From positions 1 through 64,000 of the forward strand of contig CBFHNR010000004.1 of assembly GCA_965657215.1 (NCBI GenBank): a stretch of DNA of 64,000 bases. Direction: 5' to 3'. Each line of letters starts with the position of its first letter. The first letter of the stretch is position 1. Position numbers and translations under genes: made by a program. Below the pieces are notes generated by a model. It was not told where the DNA came from, did not search any database, and worked only from the letters and a program-made list of their open reading frames with translations. This stretch comes from JAHEJA01 sp965657215 (GTDB lineage: Bacteria; Pseudomonadota; Alphaproteobacteria; Rhodobacterales; Rhodobacteraceae). Positions 18,312 through 26,459 of this stretch are shown here, piece by piece.

Positions 18312-19031
18312 ATGAATAATAATCAACATATTCGCTCATCATTTGATCGCGACCTTGAAAAAATCCAAGCTCAAATGTTGAAAATGGGTGGCTTGGTCGA
18401 GCAAGCCATTCTTGAATCAGCAAAGTCATTTGAAACGCGCGACACTGAGCTTGCTGATCTCGTACGTAGCCGTGACAAAGTCATCGATGAGATCGAAACG
18501 CAAATTAACGAAGATGTGGCGCGCATCATCGCTTTGCAGGCGCCGACTGCCAGTGATTTGAGAATGCTTTTGTCCATCCTAAAGGTGTCAGGAAACCTTG
18601 AGCGTATTGGCGATTATTCGAAAAACATTGCAAAGCGCACGAACGTGTTGCTTCAGATGCCGCAGATCGACAATTCATCTGTCGCTCTTCGTCGCCTATC
18701 CCGCGAAGTTCAAATGATGCTTAAAGATGCGTTAGATTCCTATATCAATCGTGACGCAGACTTGGCCGAGGATGTTATTGCGCGTGATAAAGATGTAGAT
18801 GAACTTTATAACGGTCTTTTCCGTGAATTCCTGACACATATGATGGAAGACCCGCGCAATATTACCGCCTGTATGCATCTTCACTTTATGGCGAAAAATA
18901 TCGAACGCATGGGCGATCACGTCACCTCAATCGCGGAACAGGTTGTATTCCTTGTCACTGGTGAAATGCCAAGTGAAGCCCGCGAAAAAGGGGATAAAAC
19001 CTCCTCCGATATTGGTATGTCTCAGGACTAA
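18312..19031 (+). CDS. phoU: Phosphate signalling protein PhoU
   Basis: Cytoplasmic helical protein of 239 residues that links the Pst transporter to PhoR and holds the regulon off when phosphate is plentiful. Two PhoU repeats are visible: one in the first ~110 residues ending LKVSGNLERIGDYSKNIAKR and one ending FMAKNIERMGDHVTSIAEQV. The D-x-x-x-N/S and E-R-x-x-D motifs in both are the metal-binding signatures. It lies 9 bases after pstB; phoB starts 4 bases after its stop. Confidence 0.95.
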   Translation: MNNNQHIRSSFDRDLEKIQAQMLKMGGLVEQAILESAKSFETRDTELADLVRSRDKVIDEIETQINEDVARIIALQAPTASDLRMLLSILKVSGNLERIGDYSKNIAKRTNVLLQMPQIDNSSVALRRLSREVQMMLKDALDSYINRDADLAEDVIARDKDVDELYNGLFREFLTHMMEDPRNITACMHLHFMAKNIERMGDHVTSIAEQVVFLVTGEMPSEAREKGDKTSSDIGMSQD

Positions 19032-19035
19032 GGTT

Positions 19036-19722
19036 ATGGCCGAAAAAGCAAAAATTTTGGTGGTCGAAGACGACATCGCGCAAAGCGAAATCCTAAGCTA
19101 TAATTTAAAAGCGGCTGGGTACGATGTTTTGACAGCTGACAACGGAGAAGATGGAGTGTTGCTCGCATATGAGAACCTCCCCGATTTGGTGATTTTGGAC
19201 TGGATGATGCCGCGTTTGTCAGGCATCGAAGTGTGCCGCCAATTGCGGGCCAAACCGGAGACACGCGAAGTTTCCATTATCTTGCTTTCGGCACGCTCTG
19301 AGGACGCGGATAAAGTTCGTGGTCTAGAGCTTGGCGCTGATGATTACGTTGCAAAGCCTTATTCCATCACCGAACTTATGGCGCGTGTGAAAACACAGCT
19401 GCGCCGCTCAAGAGCCAGTTTGGTCGGTGAAGTTATTGAATTTAAACACATAAAAGTTGACTCAGGGTCGCATCGGGTCTTTTGCAAGGATACCGAAATT
19501 GACCTGGGGCCAAAAGAGTTCCGTCTCTTAAGCGCCTTTATTGACAAACCTGGACGTGTGTTGTCGCGCGAACAATTGTTGGATCAGGTGTGGGGGCGCG
19601 ATATCTACGTCGAAAGCCGCACGGTTGATGTTCATGTTGGGCGTTTAAGAAAAGCCTTAACAAAACACGGCCATGACGATTTGATTAGAACCATTCGTGG
19701 TGCTGGATACTCTCTGGGTTAA
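19036..19722 (+). CDS. phoB: Phosphate-regulon response regulator PhoB
   Basis: OmpR/PhoB-family activator, 228 residues. The receiver domain has the acidic pair EDD at 11-13, phospho-acceptor Asp55 (LVILDWMMP) and a Lys in VAKPYS near 104. The C-terminal winged helix has LGPKEFRLLSAFIDKPGRVLSREQLLDQVWG and ESRTVDVHVGRLRKAL. A longer frame exists upstream within phoU, but the ATG at 19036 gives the standard MAEKAKILVVEDD start. It ends two bases before a convergent LysR gene. It presumably acts on the PHO boxes before phoR and pstS. Confidence 0.95.
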   Translation: MAEKAKILVVEDDIAQSEILSYNLKAAGYDVLTADNGEDGVLLAYENLPDLVILDWMMPRLSGIEVCRQLRAKPETREVSIILLSARSEDADKVRGLELGADDYVAKPYSITELMARVKTQLRRSRASLVGEVIEFKHIKVDSGSHRVFCKDTEIDLGPKEFRLLSAFIDKPGRVLSREQLLDQVWGRDIYVESRTVDVHVGRLRKALTKHGHDDLIRTIRGAGYSLG

Positions 19723-19723
19723 G

Positions 19724-20620
19724 CTATCGGGGTAGGGCATCTTCGCCCTCGCTCCATGTGGCAAGCCAATCTCGAAATACTTTGACGGGCTCTGGCAAAT
19801 GATCAGATGTCGGCCAAACAAGGTGATAAGCTTTATCTGTTGTTCCATCGCCGTCAAAGACTTGTACCATGTGGCCGGTCGCCAAATGTTCTTGCACCAA
19901 ATACTGCGGCATCAAAGCAATCCCTTGACCATGTAAAACGGCCTGAATCAGCGTTGAAAATTGATCATACACTGGGCCACTCGGCGCTTTGCCTGAGAAC
20001 CCTTGTTTTGCAATCCAATCGGACCAAGCTGTAGGGCGCGATTCCATATGAAGCAGCGTATATTTTTCCACTGCATTGGGATCAAATGTCGAGACATATG
20101 TTGGCGCGGCGACAGGCACCAAATATTCCGACATCAATTTTAGAGACGACACATGGTCCCAATCTGGCGATCCAAAATGCAATGCTGCATCAATCGGTTC
20201 TTGTGTGAAATCAAAGGGATGCAAACGCGTCAGCATGTTTAATGTAATCTCAGGATGGCGGCTACTAAAATCAGAGAGTTTAGGCATCAACCAACGCATC
20301 CCAAAAGCAGGAAGGATCCCCAAGGTCAGAGTTCCACCAGAGCGCCCCGAGCGAAGCGTTTGAGTTGCCGTTTCAATTTTCTTTAGACCAGAGCGAACAT
20401 CGTCAAGATAGGTTTTTGCTTGCGGTGTGAGGTAAAGCCTTTGTTTTTCGCGCCTTACAAGCTGAACTTCAAGTTGTTGTTCTAGCGTTTTGATCTGCCT
20501 GCTTACCGCACCTTGAGTTTGCCCCAAGTCTTGAGCAACCGCCGAAGCCGTTCCCAAGCGATCCAACAAATCCAAGGCACGCAAGGCCGACAGAGAAGGA
20601 ATATTTTGAAACCTGTTCAT
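19724..20620 (-). CDS. LysR-family transcriptional regulator (GcvA-like), probable gcdH regulator
   Basis: A 298-residue LysR regulator. The N-terminal HTH reads PSLSALRALDLLDRLGTASAVAQDLGQTQGAVSRQIKTLE, and the effector domain starts near 95 (GTLTLGILPAFGMRWLMPKL). PSLSALRAL and the WLMPKLSDF phrase place it in the GcvA/AmpR-like subgroup. The ATG at 20620 is preferred to a TTG at 20629. It is divergent from glutaryl-CoA dehydrogenase with a ~97-base gap, the classic arrangement of a LysR regulator and its target, so control of glutarate/lysine breakdown is likely (inference). Confidence 0.85.
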   Translation of the reverse strand: MNRFQNIPSLSALRALDLLDRLGTASAVAQDLGQTQGAVSRQIKTLEQQLEVQLVRREKQRLYLTPQAKTYLDDVRSGLKKIETATQTLRSGRSGGTLTLGILPAFGMRWLMPKLSDFSSRHPEITLNMLTRLHPFDFTQEPIDAALHFGSPDWDHVSSLKLMSEYLVPVAAPTYVSTFDPNAVEKYTLLHMESRPTAWSDWIAKQGFSGKAPSGPVYDQFSTLIQAVLHGQGIALMPQYLVQEHLATGHMVQVFDGDGTTDKAYHLVWPTSDHLPEPVKVFRDWLATWSEGEDALPR

Positions 20621-20717
20621 ATATGACAATTTCTCATAAACTCGTGCAAAAATAGCTATATCATTTTGAAATACAAGCTGTAAATTGAGGAAAACACAAA
20701 CTTCAGAGGGTCACATT

Positions 20718-21938
20718 ATGAAAGATATTCCTAATCTCAAGGCGAAAGATGCACCTGATCTTGGATCATTTGACTGGGCTGATCCGTTCTATTTGAACGA
20801 TCAACTGACCGAAGAAGAAAGATTGATGGCTGATAGCGCTCGCTCTTACGCGCAAGATAAACTACAACCGCGCGTCATTGATGCCTATAGAGATGAGATT
20901 TCAGCGCCTGAATTGTTCAAAGAAATGGGGGATATGGGGCTGCTCGGATCGACTATTCCAGAGGAATATGGCGGGCTAGGGGCTGGATATGTGTCTTACG
21001 GGGTTATTGCGCGGGAAATTGAGCGGGTTGATAGCGGTTACCGCTCTATGATGTCGGTGCAATCCTCGCTCGTTATGTATCCCATTTATGCCTATGGGAG
21101 CGAAGAGCAGCGTCAAAAATACCTACCAGGCCTAGCCGCAGGTGACTTGATTGGCTGTTTTGGTTTGACAGAACCTGACGCTGGCTCTGATCCAGCAGGC
21201 ATGAAAACGCGTGCGGAAAAAACCGCGACGGGCTACAAGATTACGGGGTCAAAGATGTGGATTTCTAATTCTCCCTTTGCGGATGTGTTTGTCATTTGGG
21301 CCAAGTCCGATGCGCATGGCGGGAAAATCCGTGGGTTCATCTTGGAAAAGGGTCAACAAGGACTGTCAGCGCCCAAGATTGAGGGCAAGCTATCGCTGAG
21401 GGCATCCACAACTGGCGAAATTGTCATGGAGGGCGTCGAGGTTGGTGAGGATGCATTATTGCCGAATATTCAAGGACTTAAAGGTCCATTTGGATGTTTG
21501 AATCGCGCGCGCTATGGAATTTCATGGGGTGTTATGGGGGCTGCTGAATATTGTTGGCATGCGGCACGTCAATACGGTTTGGATCGCAAGCAATTCAACC
21601 GTCCATTGGCACAGACACAACTGTTTCAAAAGAAATTGGCCGATATGCAAACAGAAATTGCGCTCGGGCTTCAAGCGTCTTTACGCGTTGGACGTTTGAT
21701 GGATGAGGCGAATGCCGCACCTGAAATGATCAGCATGATCAAACGCAATAACTGTGGGAAGGCGTTAGACATCGCGCGCATGTCTCGGGATATGCACGGT
21801 GGCAATGGGATCTCTGAAAGCTTCCAAATTATGCGTCACATGTGCAATTTGGAAACGGTGAACACTTATGAAGGTACGCATGATGTGCATGCCTTGATTT
21901 TGGGCCGCGCGCAGACAGGGTTGCAGGCATTCTTTTAA
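20718..21938 (+). CDS. gcdH: Glutaryl-CoA dehydrogenase
   Basis: FAD-dependent acyl-CoA dehydrogenase that oxidises and decarboxylates glutaryl-CoA to crotonyl-CoA in lysine, tryptophan and glutarate breakdown. It has 406 residues. The order is an N-terminal helical domain with ERLMADSARSYAQDKLQPRV, the FAD segment FGLTEPDAGSDPAGMKTRA and KMWISNSPFADVFVIWA, and the C-terminal DMHGGNGISESFQIMRHMCNLETVNTYEGTHDVHALILGRA, whose Glu in YEGT is the catalytic base. RYGISWG supports the glutaryl-CoA type. A TTG at 20685 is an alternative start, but GAGGG at 20706-20710 serves the ATG. Confidence 0.93.
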   Translation: MKDIPNLKAKDAPDLGSFDWADPFYLNDQLTEEERLMADSARSYAQDKLQPRVIDAYRDEISAPELFKEMGDMGLLGSTIPEEYGGLGAGYVSYGVIAREIERVDSGYRSMMSVQSSLVMYPIYAYGSEEQRQKYLPGLAAGDLIGCFGLTEPDAGSDPAGMKTRAEKTATGYKITGSKMWISNSPFADVFVIWAKSDAHGGKIRGFILEKGQQGLSAPKIEGKLSLRASTTGEIVMEGVEVGEDALLPNIQGLKGPFGCLNRARYGISWGVMGAAEYCWHAARQYGLDRKQFNRPLAQTQLFQKKLADMQTEIALGLQASLRVGRLMDEANAAPEMISMIKRNNCGKALDIARMSRDMHGGNGISESFQIMRHMCNLETVNTYEGTHDVHALILGRAQTGLQAFF

Positions 21939-21953
21939 ATAGTTCAAACTTAT

Positions 21954-21979
21954 CGGTCAGGGAGTGTTTTCCTTGGCCG
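21954..21979 (+). terminator. Possible hairpin terminator of gcdH
   Basis: CGGTCAGGGAG can pair with TTCCTTGGCCG over 11 positions including G-U pairs, 15 bases after the gcdH stop. There is no T-run, so termination is uncertain. Confidence 0.35.
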
Positions 21980-22129
21980 CTTCGTCTGATAGCCGGGATT
22001 TAGCCGCTAATTTGTTTCAATTTTGTTAATCAGTGCCGATGTGTTAAACGCGCGATAGGGCTTCGGTAAGGTTTTGTTAAGCTTGGTTTAATAGGTAATC
22101 TGATTTAATCAGCGCTGTACAGAGTTGCG

Positions 22130-22145
22130 CATAATAAGTATTATG
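22130..22145. repeat. Perfect 7-bp dyad in the AT-rich leader of the LuxR gene
   Basis: CATAATA-AG-TATTATG is a perfect inverted repeat with a 2-base centre, 163 bases before the luxR-type gene. The whole 21939-22307 gap is AT-rich and has no credible ORF; this dyad is its clearest structure and may be an operator. Confidence 0.4.
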
Positions 22146-22307
22146 TTAAATAACCGTCACAATATTGTGCAGTTTTTCAATTTATGGTTTAGTAACTATT
22201 GTAACGATGGTGCTATGCAAGTAACCTACACATATAGGCGAATGGGTTAATAGTGTTGGAACTATAATGCATTAAGATTTATTCACAATTTTGTAAACAG
22301 GCTCAAT

Positions 22308-23081
22308 ATGGATCGTTCACTAGTCCAATATCTGATCGACGTTACGAACTCTCGTTCGATTGAGGATCTGTGGGACAAGCATTGCCGCAAGATGCGTGAA
22401 TATGGCTTTGATAAATTGCTCTACGGGTTTACGCATTTTTCGACACCGAAGGGATTTGGGAACCCCGATGATTTTATTGTGCTAACTAACCATTCGAACG
22501 ATTACATTGAGAAATTTGTGAAGACTGGCCTGTTTTTAAACGCCCCTATGGTCAAATGGGCCGTTGAGAATGAAGGTTGGACAAGTTGGTCTATTGTACA
22601 GGAACGTATAGAACGTGGTGAAATCTGCGAAAAAGGACTGGACGTTTTAAAATTTAACCAAGAATACGGTGTGACCGCGGGTTACACGATTAGTTTTAAG
22701 GCGATGTCGCAACGGTCTCGTGGTGCAATTGCGTTGACTGCTGGTGAAAATATTAGTCAGGACAAAATTGATGAAGTGTGGGATGAACATGGTAACGATA
22801 TTGTTCTCTTAAACAACGTTGTTCATTTGAAAATCCTGTCCCTCCCCTACACCACCATGTCAGGTCGTCGTCTCACCAAACGTCAAAGAGAGGCGTTGGA
22901 ATGGGTTGGAGATGGAAAAACGACTCAGGATATTGCGATCCTAATGGGCTTGACACCAGCAACAGTTGAGAAACATTTGCGTCTAGCACGTGAAACCATG
23001 GGTGTTGAGACGACAGCTCAAGCAGTTTTGAAAGCAGCCTTTCAAAATCAAATGTTCACAATTGGACTAGATGACGCCTAA
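22308..23081 (+). CDS. LuxR-family regulator with autoinducer-binding-type domain (solo)
   Basis: A 257-residue regulator. The N-terminal ~175 residues have the autoinducer-binding fold (YGFDKLLYGFTHF, GWTSWSIV, FNQEYGVTAGYTISF). The C-terminal GerE HTH is RLTKRQREALEWVGDGKTTQDIAILMG...TVEKHL. Against LasR, Y56, W60 and D73 appear to be H, Y and A here (NHSNDYIEKF, LNAP), while the W in TSW and the G in YGV remain. Loss of the Asp that holds the AHL amide suggests another ligand or altered chemistry. There is no luxI within the window. Low-GC upstream DNA of 369 bases is large for a promoter. Confidence 0.85.
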   Translation: MDRSLVQYLIDVTNSRSIEDLWDKHCRKMREYGFDKLLYGFTHFSTPKGFGNPDDFIVLTNHSNDYIEKFVKTGLFLNAPMVKWAVENEGWTSWSIVQERIERGEICEKGLDVLKFNQEYGVTAGYTISFKAMSQRSRGAIALTAGENISQDKIDEVWDEHGNDIVLLNNVVHLKILSLPYTTMSGRRLTKRQREALEWVGDGKTTQDIAILMGLTPATVEKHLRLARETMGVETTAQAVLKAAFQNQMFTIGLDDA

Positions 23082-23230
23082 CTCTCTGTTAATGATCATT
23101 TAAAATTGCAAACTTTACCAAGGCGTAAATAAGAGTACGGAAATCCAGACTTTGCCTTTTTGCTACCAAAAAGGATACTTAAACTGTTCCGTGAGTAGTG
23201 GATTTAGCCATAGGGACTAAAGAGTTTATT

Positions 23231-23361
23231 AACCTAGCAATATCTAGGCTCTGATTTTCTCTCCGGGTGACCGGATGCTAGTTTGGTAATTTATAGTCGA
23301 TTACCAAACTAGCTCTCGTTCTAACCGGTTTTGTGCTCAACCTCATCCCCAATGTCCATTG
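23231..23361 (+). ncRNA. Hairpin-rich 3' UTR or small RNA candidate
   Basis: Between luxR and the tsf terminator (335 bases without a gene) lie four hairpins in series: CCTAG/CTAGG (from 23233), TCCGG-GTGA-CCGGA, a perfect 14-bp stem with a 9-base loop (23277-23290 with 23300-23313), and CCCAAT-GTCC-ATTGGG. A strong bidirectional terminator follows. This could be a structured 3' UTR of luxR or a separate small RNA; no family was recognised. Confidence 0.35.
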
Positions 23362-23372
23362 GGCACAAAAAA

Positions 23373-23412
23373 AGCGCTACTGAATGAAAATTCAGTAGCG
23401 CTTTATTTTTTT
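23373..23412. terminator. Bidirectional terminator between LuxR gene and tsf
   Basis: AGCGCTACTGAAT and ATTCAGTAGCGCT form a perfect 13-bp stem with a GAAA loop. T-runs flank it on both strands, so it can end luxR transcription (plus) and rpsB-tsf transcription (minus). Confidence 0.93.
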
Positions 23413-23416
23413 GGTA

Positions 23417-24292
23417 TTAGCCTTGAGCGGCTTTTGCAACTTCTGCTGCAAAGTCTTCTTCGACTTTTTCGATGCCTTCGCCGACTTCCAAACGGATGTA
23501 TCCAGCGATTTCAACGCCTGCTTCTTCTGCGGCTTTTGCAACAGTTAGATCAGGGTTGATGACGAAAGCTTGGCCAAGCAATGTGACTTCGCCCATGAAT
23601 TTCGCCATACGACCAACGATCATTTTTTCGATCACTTGCTCTGGTTTGCCGGATTCACGTGCTTGCTCTGTCAAAACATTGCGCTCACGCTCAACAACCG
23701 CAGGGTCCAATGCCGCCTCGTCCAAGGCTTGTGGGTTTACCGCTGCGATGTGCATTGCAACTTGGCGACCGAACTCTGGGTTTGATCCCTTGAGCGCAAC
23801 CAATACGCCGATTTTGCCCATGCCGTCTGTTGCCGCATTGTGAACATAGCTCACAACTTCGTCACCAGAGATTTTTGTCATGCGACGCAAAGACATGTTT
23901 TCGCCGATTGTCGCGATTTTGTCTGTTAGGATGTCCGCAACTTTTTTGCCGTCAACTTCTGCATCCGCCAAAGCTTCGATGCTGTCCACGTCCAAGGCCG
24001 CTGTTGCAAAGCTTGATACCATTGACTGGAAGTCTGCGTTTTTGCCAACGAAATCTGTTTCAGAGTTAACTTCAAGAGCAACACCTGTGCCACCGTTTAC
24101 GGCAACTGCAACCAAACCTTCCGCTGCAACGCGGTCAGCTTTCTTCGCTGCTTTTGCGAGGCCTTTGGTCCGAAGCCAGTCAATCGCCGCTTCGAAATCA
24201 CCATCTGTTTCAGTCAACGCTTTTTTCGCGTCCATCATTCCTGCGCCAGTTGTTTCGCGCAGTTCTTTAACCATTGCTGCTGTGATCGCCAT
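23417..24292 (-). CDS. tsf: Translation elongation factor Ts
   Basis: Nucleotide-exchange factor that recycles EF-Tu, 291 residues. The N-terminal UBA-like part has VKELRETTGAGMMDAKKALTE, followed by EVNSETDFVGKNADFQ, the EF-Tu contact motif (TDFV). The length suits a proteobacterial EF-Ts. It follows rpsB on the same strand, the near-universal arrangement, after a 72-base gap with a terminator-like hairpin. Confidence 0.97.
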   Translation of the reverse strand: MAITAAMVKELRETTGAGMMDAKKALTETDGDFEAAIDWLRTKGLAKAAKKADRVAAEGLVAVAVNGGTGVALEVNSETDFVGKNADFQSMVSSFATAALDVDSIEALADAEVDGKKVADILTDKIATIGENMSLRRMTKISGDEVVSYVHNAATDGMGKIGVLVALKGSNPEFGRQVAMHIAAVNPQALDEAALDPAVVERERNVLTEQARESGKPEQVIEKMIVGRMAKFMGEVTLLGQAFVINPDLTVAKAAEEAGVEIAGYIRLEVGEGIEKVEEDFAAEVAKAAQG

Positions 24293-24308
24293 CTTGGCTC
24301 TCCTTAGT

Positions 24309-24341
24309 TTGAAAAAATGACGGCGCGAGTCACCTCGCGCC
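24309..24341 (-). terminator. Attenuator hairpin between rpsB and tsf
   Basis: On the minus strand GGCGCGAG-GTGA-CTCGCGCC (8 bp) is followed by GTCATTTTTT. It lies 23 bases after the rpsB stop within an operon, so it probably works as a partial terminator that sets the S2 to EF-Ts ratio. Confidence 0.7.
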
Positions 24342-24364
24342 AGAATTTAATTCTGTTTAACTGC

Positions 24365-25147
24365 TTACGCCTCTGGTGCGGCTTCAGGAGCTGCTTCGGC
24401 AACGGCCTCTTCTACAGGAGCCTCTTCCATCTCACCCAAGTCAACGCCAGCTGCGCCAAGTTGTGCGGACATTCCGTCAAGTGCTGCGCGGCTTGCAAGA
24501 TCCGTGTAAAGAGCGATCGCACGTGCAGCGTCGTCGTTTCCTGGGATGATGTAGTCAATGCCTGCTGGTGAGCAGTTCGTGTCAACAACAGCAACAACAG
24601 GAATACCCAATTTGTTTGCTTCCGCGATTGCCAAGGCTTCTTTTTTCACGTCAATCACGAACAAAAGATCAGGAACACCACCCATTTCGCGGATACCGCC
24701 CAAAGACGCCTGAAGTTTCGTTTGCTCACGTTCCATGCCGAGGCGTTCTTTTTTGGTAAGGCCTTCGATGCCAGATACCATTTTCTCATCGATTGTTTTC
24801 AAACGGCTGATTGACTGCGAAACAGTCTGCCAGTTTGTCAACGTGCCACCCAACCAACGGTGGTTCATATAGTACTGTGCGCATTTCTCAGCTGCTTCTG
24901 CGACTGGAACTGCAGCTTGACGCTTGGTGCCGACGAATAGGATGCGGCCGCCTTTTGCGACTGTGTCACGGATGACGTTCAGCGCCTGATCCAAAAGAGG
25001 AACAGTCTGTGTCAAATCCATGATGTGAATGCCGTTACGCGCGCCGTAGATATACTCGGCCATGCGTGGGTTCCAACGCTGAGTTTGGTGACCAAAGTGA
25101 ACGCCTGCTTCAAGCAATTGGCGCATGCTGAACTCGGGTAGAGCCAT
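24365..25147 (-). CDS. rpsB: 30S ribosomal protein S2
   Basis: Ribosomal protein uS2, 260 residues. The start is typical (MRQLLEAGVHFGHQTQRWNPRM) followed by ARNGIHIMDLTQT, LFVGTKRQA and HRWLGGTLTNWQT. A C-terminal extension rich in Ala, Glu and Pro (~230-260) is common in alphaproteobacteria. It is the first gene of rpsB-tsf, with a leader of more than 100 bases that can fold. Confidence 0.97.
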   Translation of the reverse strand: MALPEFSMRQLLEAGVHFGHQTQRWNPRMAEYIYGARNGIHIMDLTQTVPLLDQALNVIRDTVAKGGRILFVGTKRQAAVPVAEAAEKCAQYYMNHRWLGGTLTNWQTVSQSISRLKTIDEKMVSGIEGLTKKERLGMEREQTKLQASLGGIREMGGVPDLLFVIDVKKEALAIAEANKLGIPVVAVVDTNCSPAGIDYIIPGNDDAARAIALYTDLASRAALDGMSAQLGAAGVDLGEMEEAPVEEAVAEAAPEAAPEA

Positions 25148-25162
25148 GTGTTCTTTCCTTTT

Positions 25163-25209
25163 CCGGTTTTCGCCTTGATGGGGGTCGTGAAAGCGAATGC
25201 TTCAACCGG
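25163..25209 (-). promoter_or_regulatory. Foldable leader of rpsB
   Basis: In the minus-strand leader CCGGTT pairs with AACCGG, enclosing TCGC/GCGA, 16-62 bases before the rpsB ATG. A -35/-10 pair (TTGCAC, 17 bases, TATGCG) lies upstream near 25294-25266. Ribosomal-protein leaders often bind their own product; that is inference here. Confidence 0.4.
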
Positions 25210-25325
25210 CGGACGCAACAAGGATGTCTCCCTCATTAGCCCAAAACCCCATCTGCGGATTTCAATGAGGCTGCGCATACAAGAGATAGACCAAAGGTGC
25301 AAGGGGGTTTGTTCACAAAATCCCC

Positions 25326-26459
25326 CTACCCTAGGACGCGCTCGACACTCCAATAAAGCCCGACTGCGGCAATCATGACGGAGGCAGGAATGGCGATGAA
25401 CGGACGATAAAAGGATTTCTGTCCAAACCAAAGCCCAACAAGCAAGAAAGCAGCGGCAACAACCGCCAGCTGGCCAAGCTCAACGCCGACATTAAAGCCG
25501 ATCAGCGCGGGAATGAACTGCCCCTGTGGCAGGCCAAATTCACCAAGGACAGAGGCAAACCCCAACCCATGTAATAATCCAAAGGCAAAAATCACCATCG
25601 GGCGCCATTTAGACATCTTGTTTGTGAATATATTTTCAATTGCAACATAGGCGATAGAGGCGGCAATCAGGGGCTCAACGATGGAGGCAGGAACAGTGAC
25701 CCAGCCAAGCGCACCCGCCGCTAACGTGACCGTATGTGCCAAGGTGAAGGCCGATATTTGCCAGATCAGAGGACCAAAGCGTGTGCTAAAAAAGAATAAT
25801 CCCAACACGAATAGAATGTGATCCAAGCCTTTGGGAATAATATGTGTAAACCCAACAGGAATATACTCCGCAAACGTGGCCCACCCAGTTTTTTGGATAT
25901 TTGCGTTCTGCGCGATCACATCGCTGCGCTGACCGTTTTGTAGGAATTGAGTGAGACCATTTTCCACCCCTTGCTGTCGCAAGATGACACCGCCGAGATC
26001 CTTGTCCCAGCCAAAGGTTACAGCCTTGGGCTTTGGCGTATTGGCACGTATTGAGAGATTGGTAAACCGCGGCAAATCGATGTTGCCGACTGGATCGACC
26101 TCGACACTTATCAATTCAATGTCCAAGCTCTGACCTGTGCCATCGCGAAGGTCTATTTTACTCTGCACGTCACCCCAAGCTTGTGTGAATTTTTGCGCCA
26201 TTTCGCGGGATTGCAAGCTGCGCATTGCATCATAAGCGCTTGAATTTTCGTCTTCATTCGTGTCTTCTACCGCTGATAAGTCAATGCCAGCTAATATGGC
26301 CTCACCGGAGGTGCGAATGTTTATCACAACACTGTCATCAGTAAGTGTTAGATCCGCAATACTGGGCAAGACCTCATGGGCAAACGCGCCTTTGCTGAGA
26401 AGCATCACTAATGAAATCGTCGAAAGGACTGCTTGAATGAATTTTGTAAGATATGTCAT
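25326..26459 (-). CDS. HupE/UreJ_2-family membrane protein
   Basis: A 377-residue protein with a signal peptide (~1-27, ending GAFAHE), a periplasmic domain of about 170 residues, then six or so membrane segments. The membrane part carries the HupE/UreJ motifs: GLDHILFVLGLFF, AFTLAHTVTLAAG, EPLIAASIAYVAIEN, FGLLHGLGFASVLGEFGLP and NVGVELGQ. Conserved His residues suggest metal handling, and relatives are proposed nickel/cobalt permeases or import accessories. Its start overlaps that of the divergent DUF4198 gene by 23 bases. A GTG at 26468 is an alternative start. Metal is not determined. Confidence 0.82.
   Translation of the reverse strand: MTYLTKFIQAVLSTISLVMLLSKGAFAHEVLPSIADLTLTDDSVVINIRTSGEAILAGIDLSAVEDTNEDENSSAYDAMRSLQSREMAQKFTQAWGDVQSKIDLRDGTGQSLDIELISVEVDPVGNIDLPRFTNLSIRANTPKPKAVTFGWDKDLGGVILRQQGVENGLTQFLQNGQRSDVIAQNANIQKTGWATFAEYIPVGFTHIIPKGLDHILFVLGLFFFSTRFGPLIWQISAFTLAHTVTLAAGALGWVTVPASIVEPLIAASIAYVAIENIFTNKMSKWRPMVIFAFGLLHGLGFASVLGEFGLPQGQFIPALIGFNVGVELGQLAVVAAAFLLVGLWFGQKSFYRPFIAIPASVMIAAVGLYWSVERVLG

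Noticed and set aside
18943..19035. Longer phoB start inside phoU
   Set aside because: The added 31 residues duplicate phoU coding in another frame; ATG 19036 gives the standard response regulator start.
23359..23559. 66-residue ORF starting in the luxR-tsf gap
   Set aside because: It runs through the terminator into tsf antisense, with low-complexity Leu/Arg sequence.
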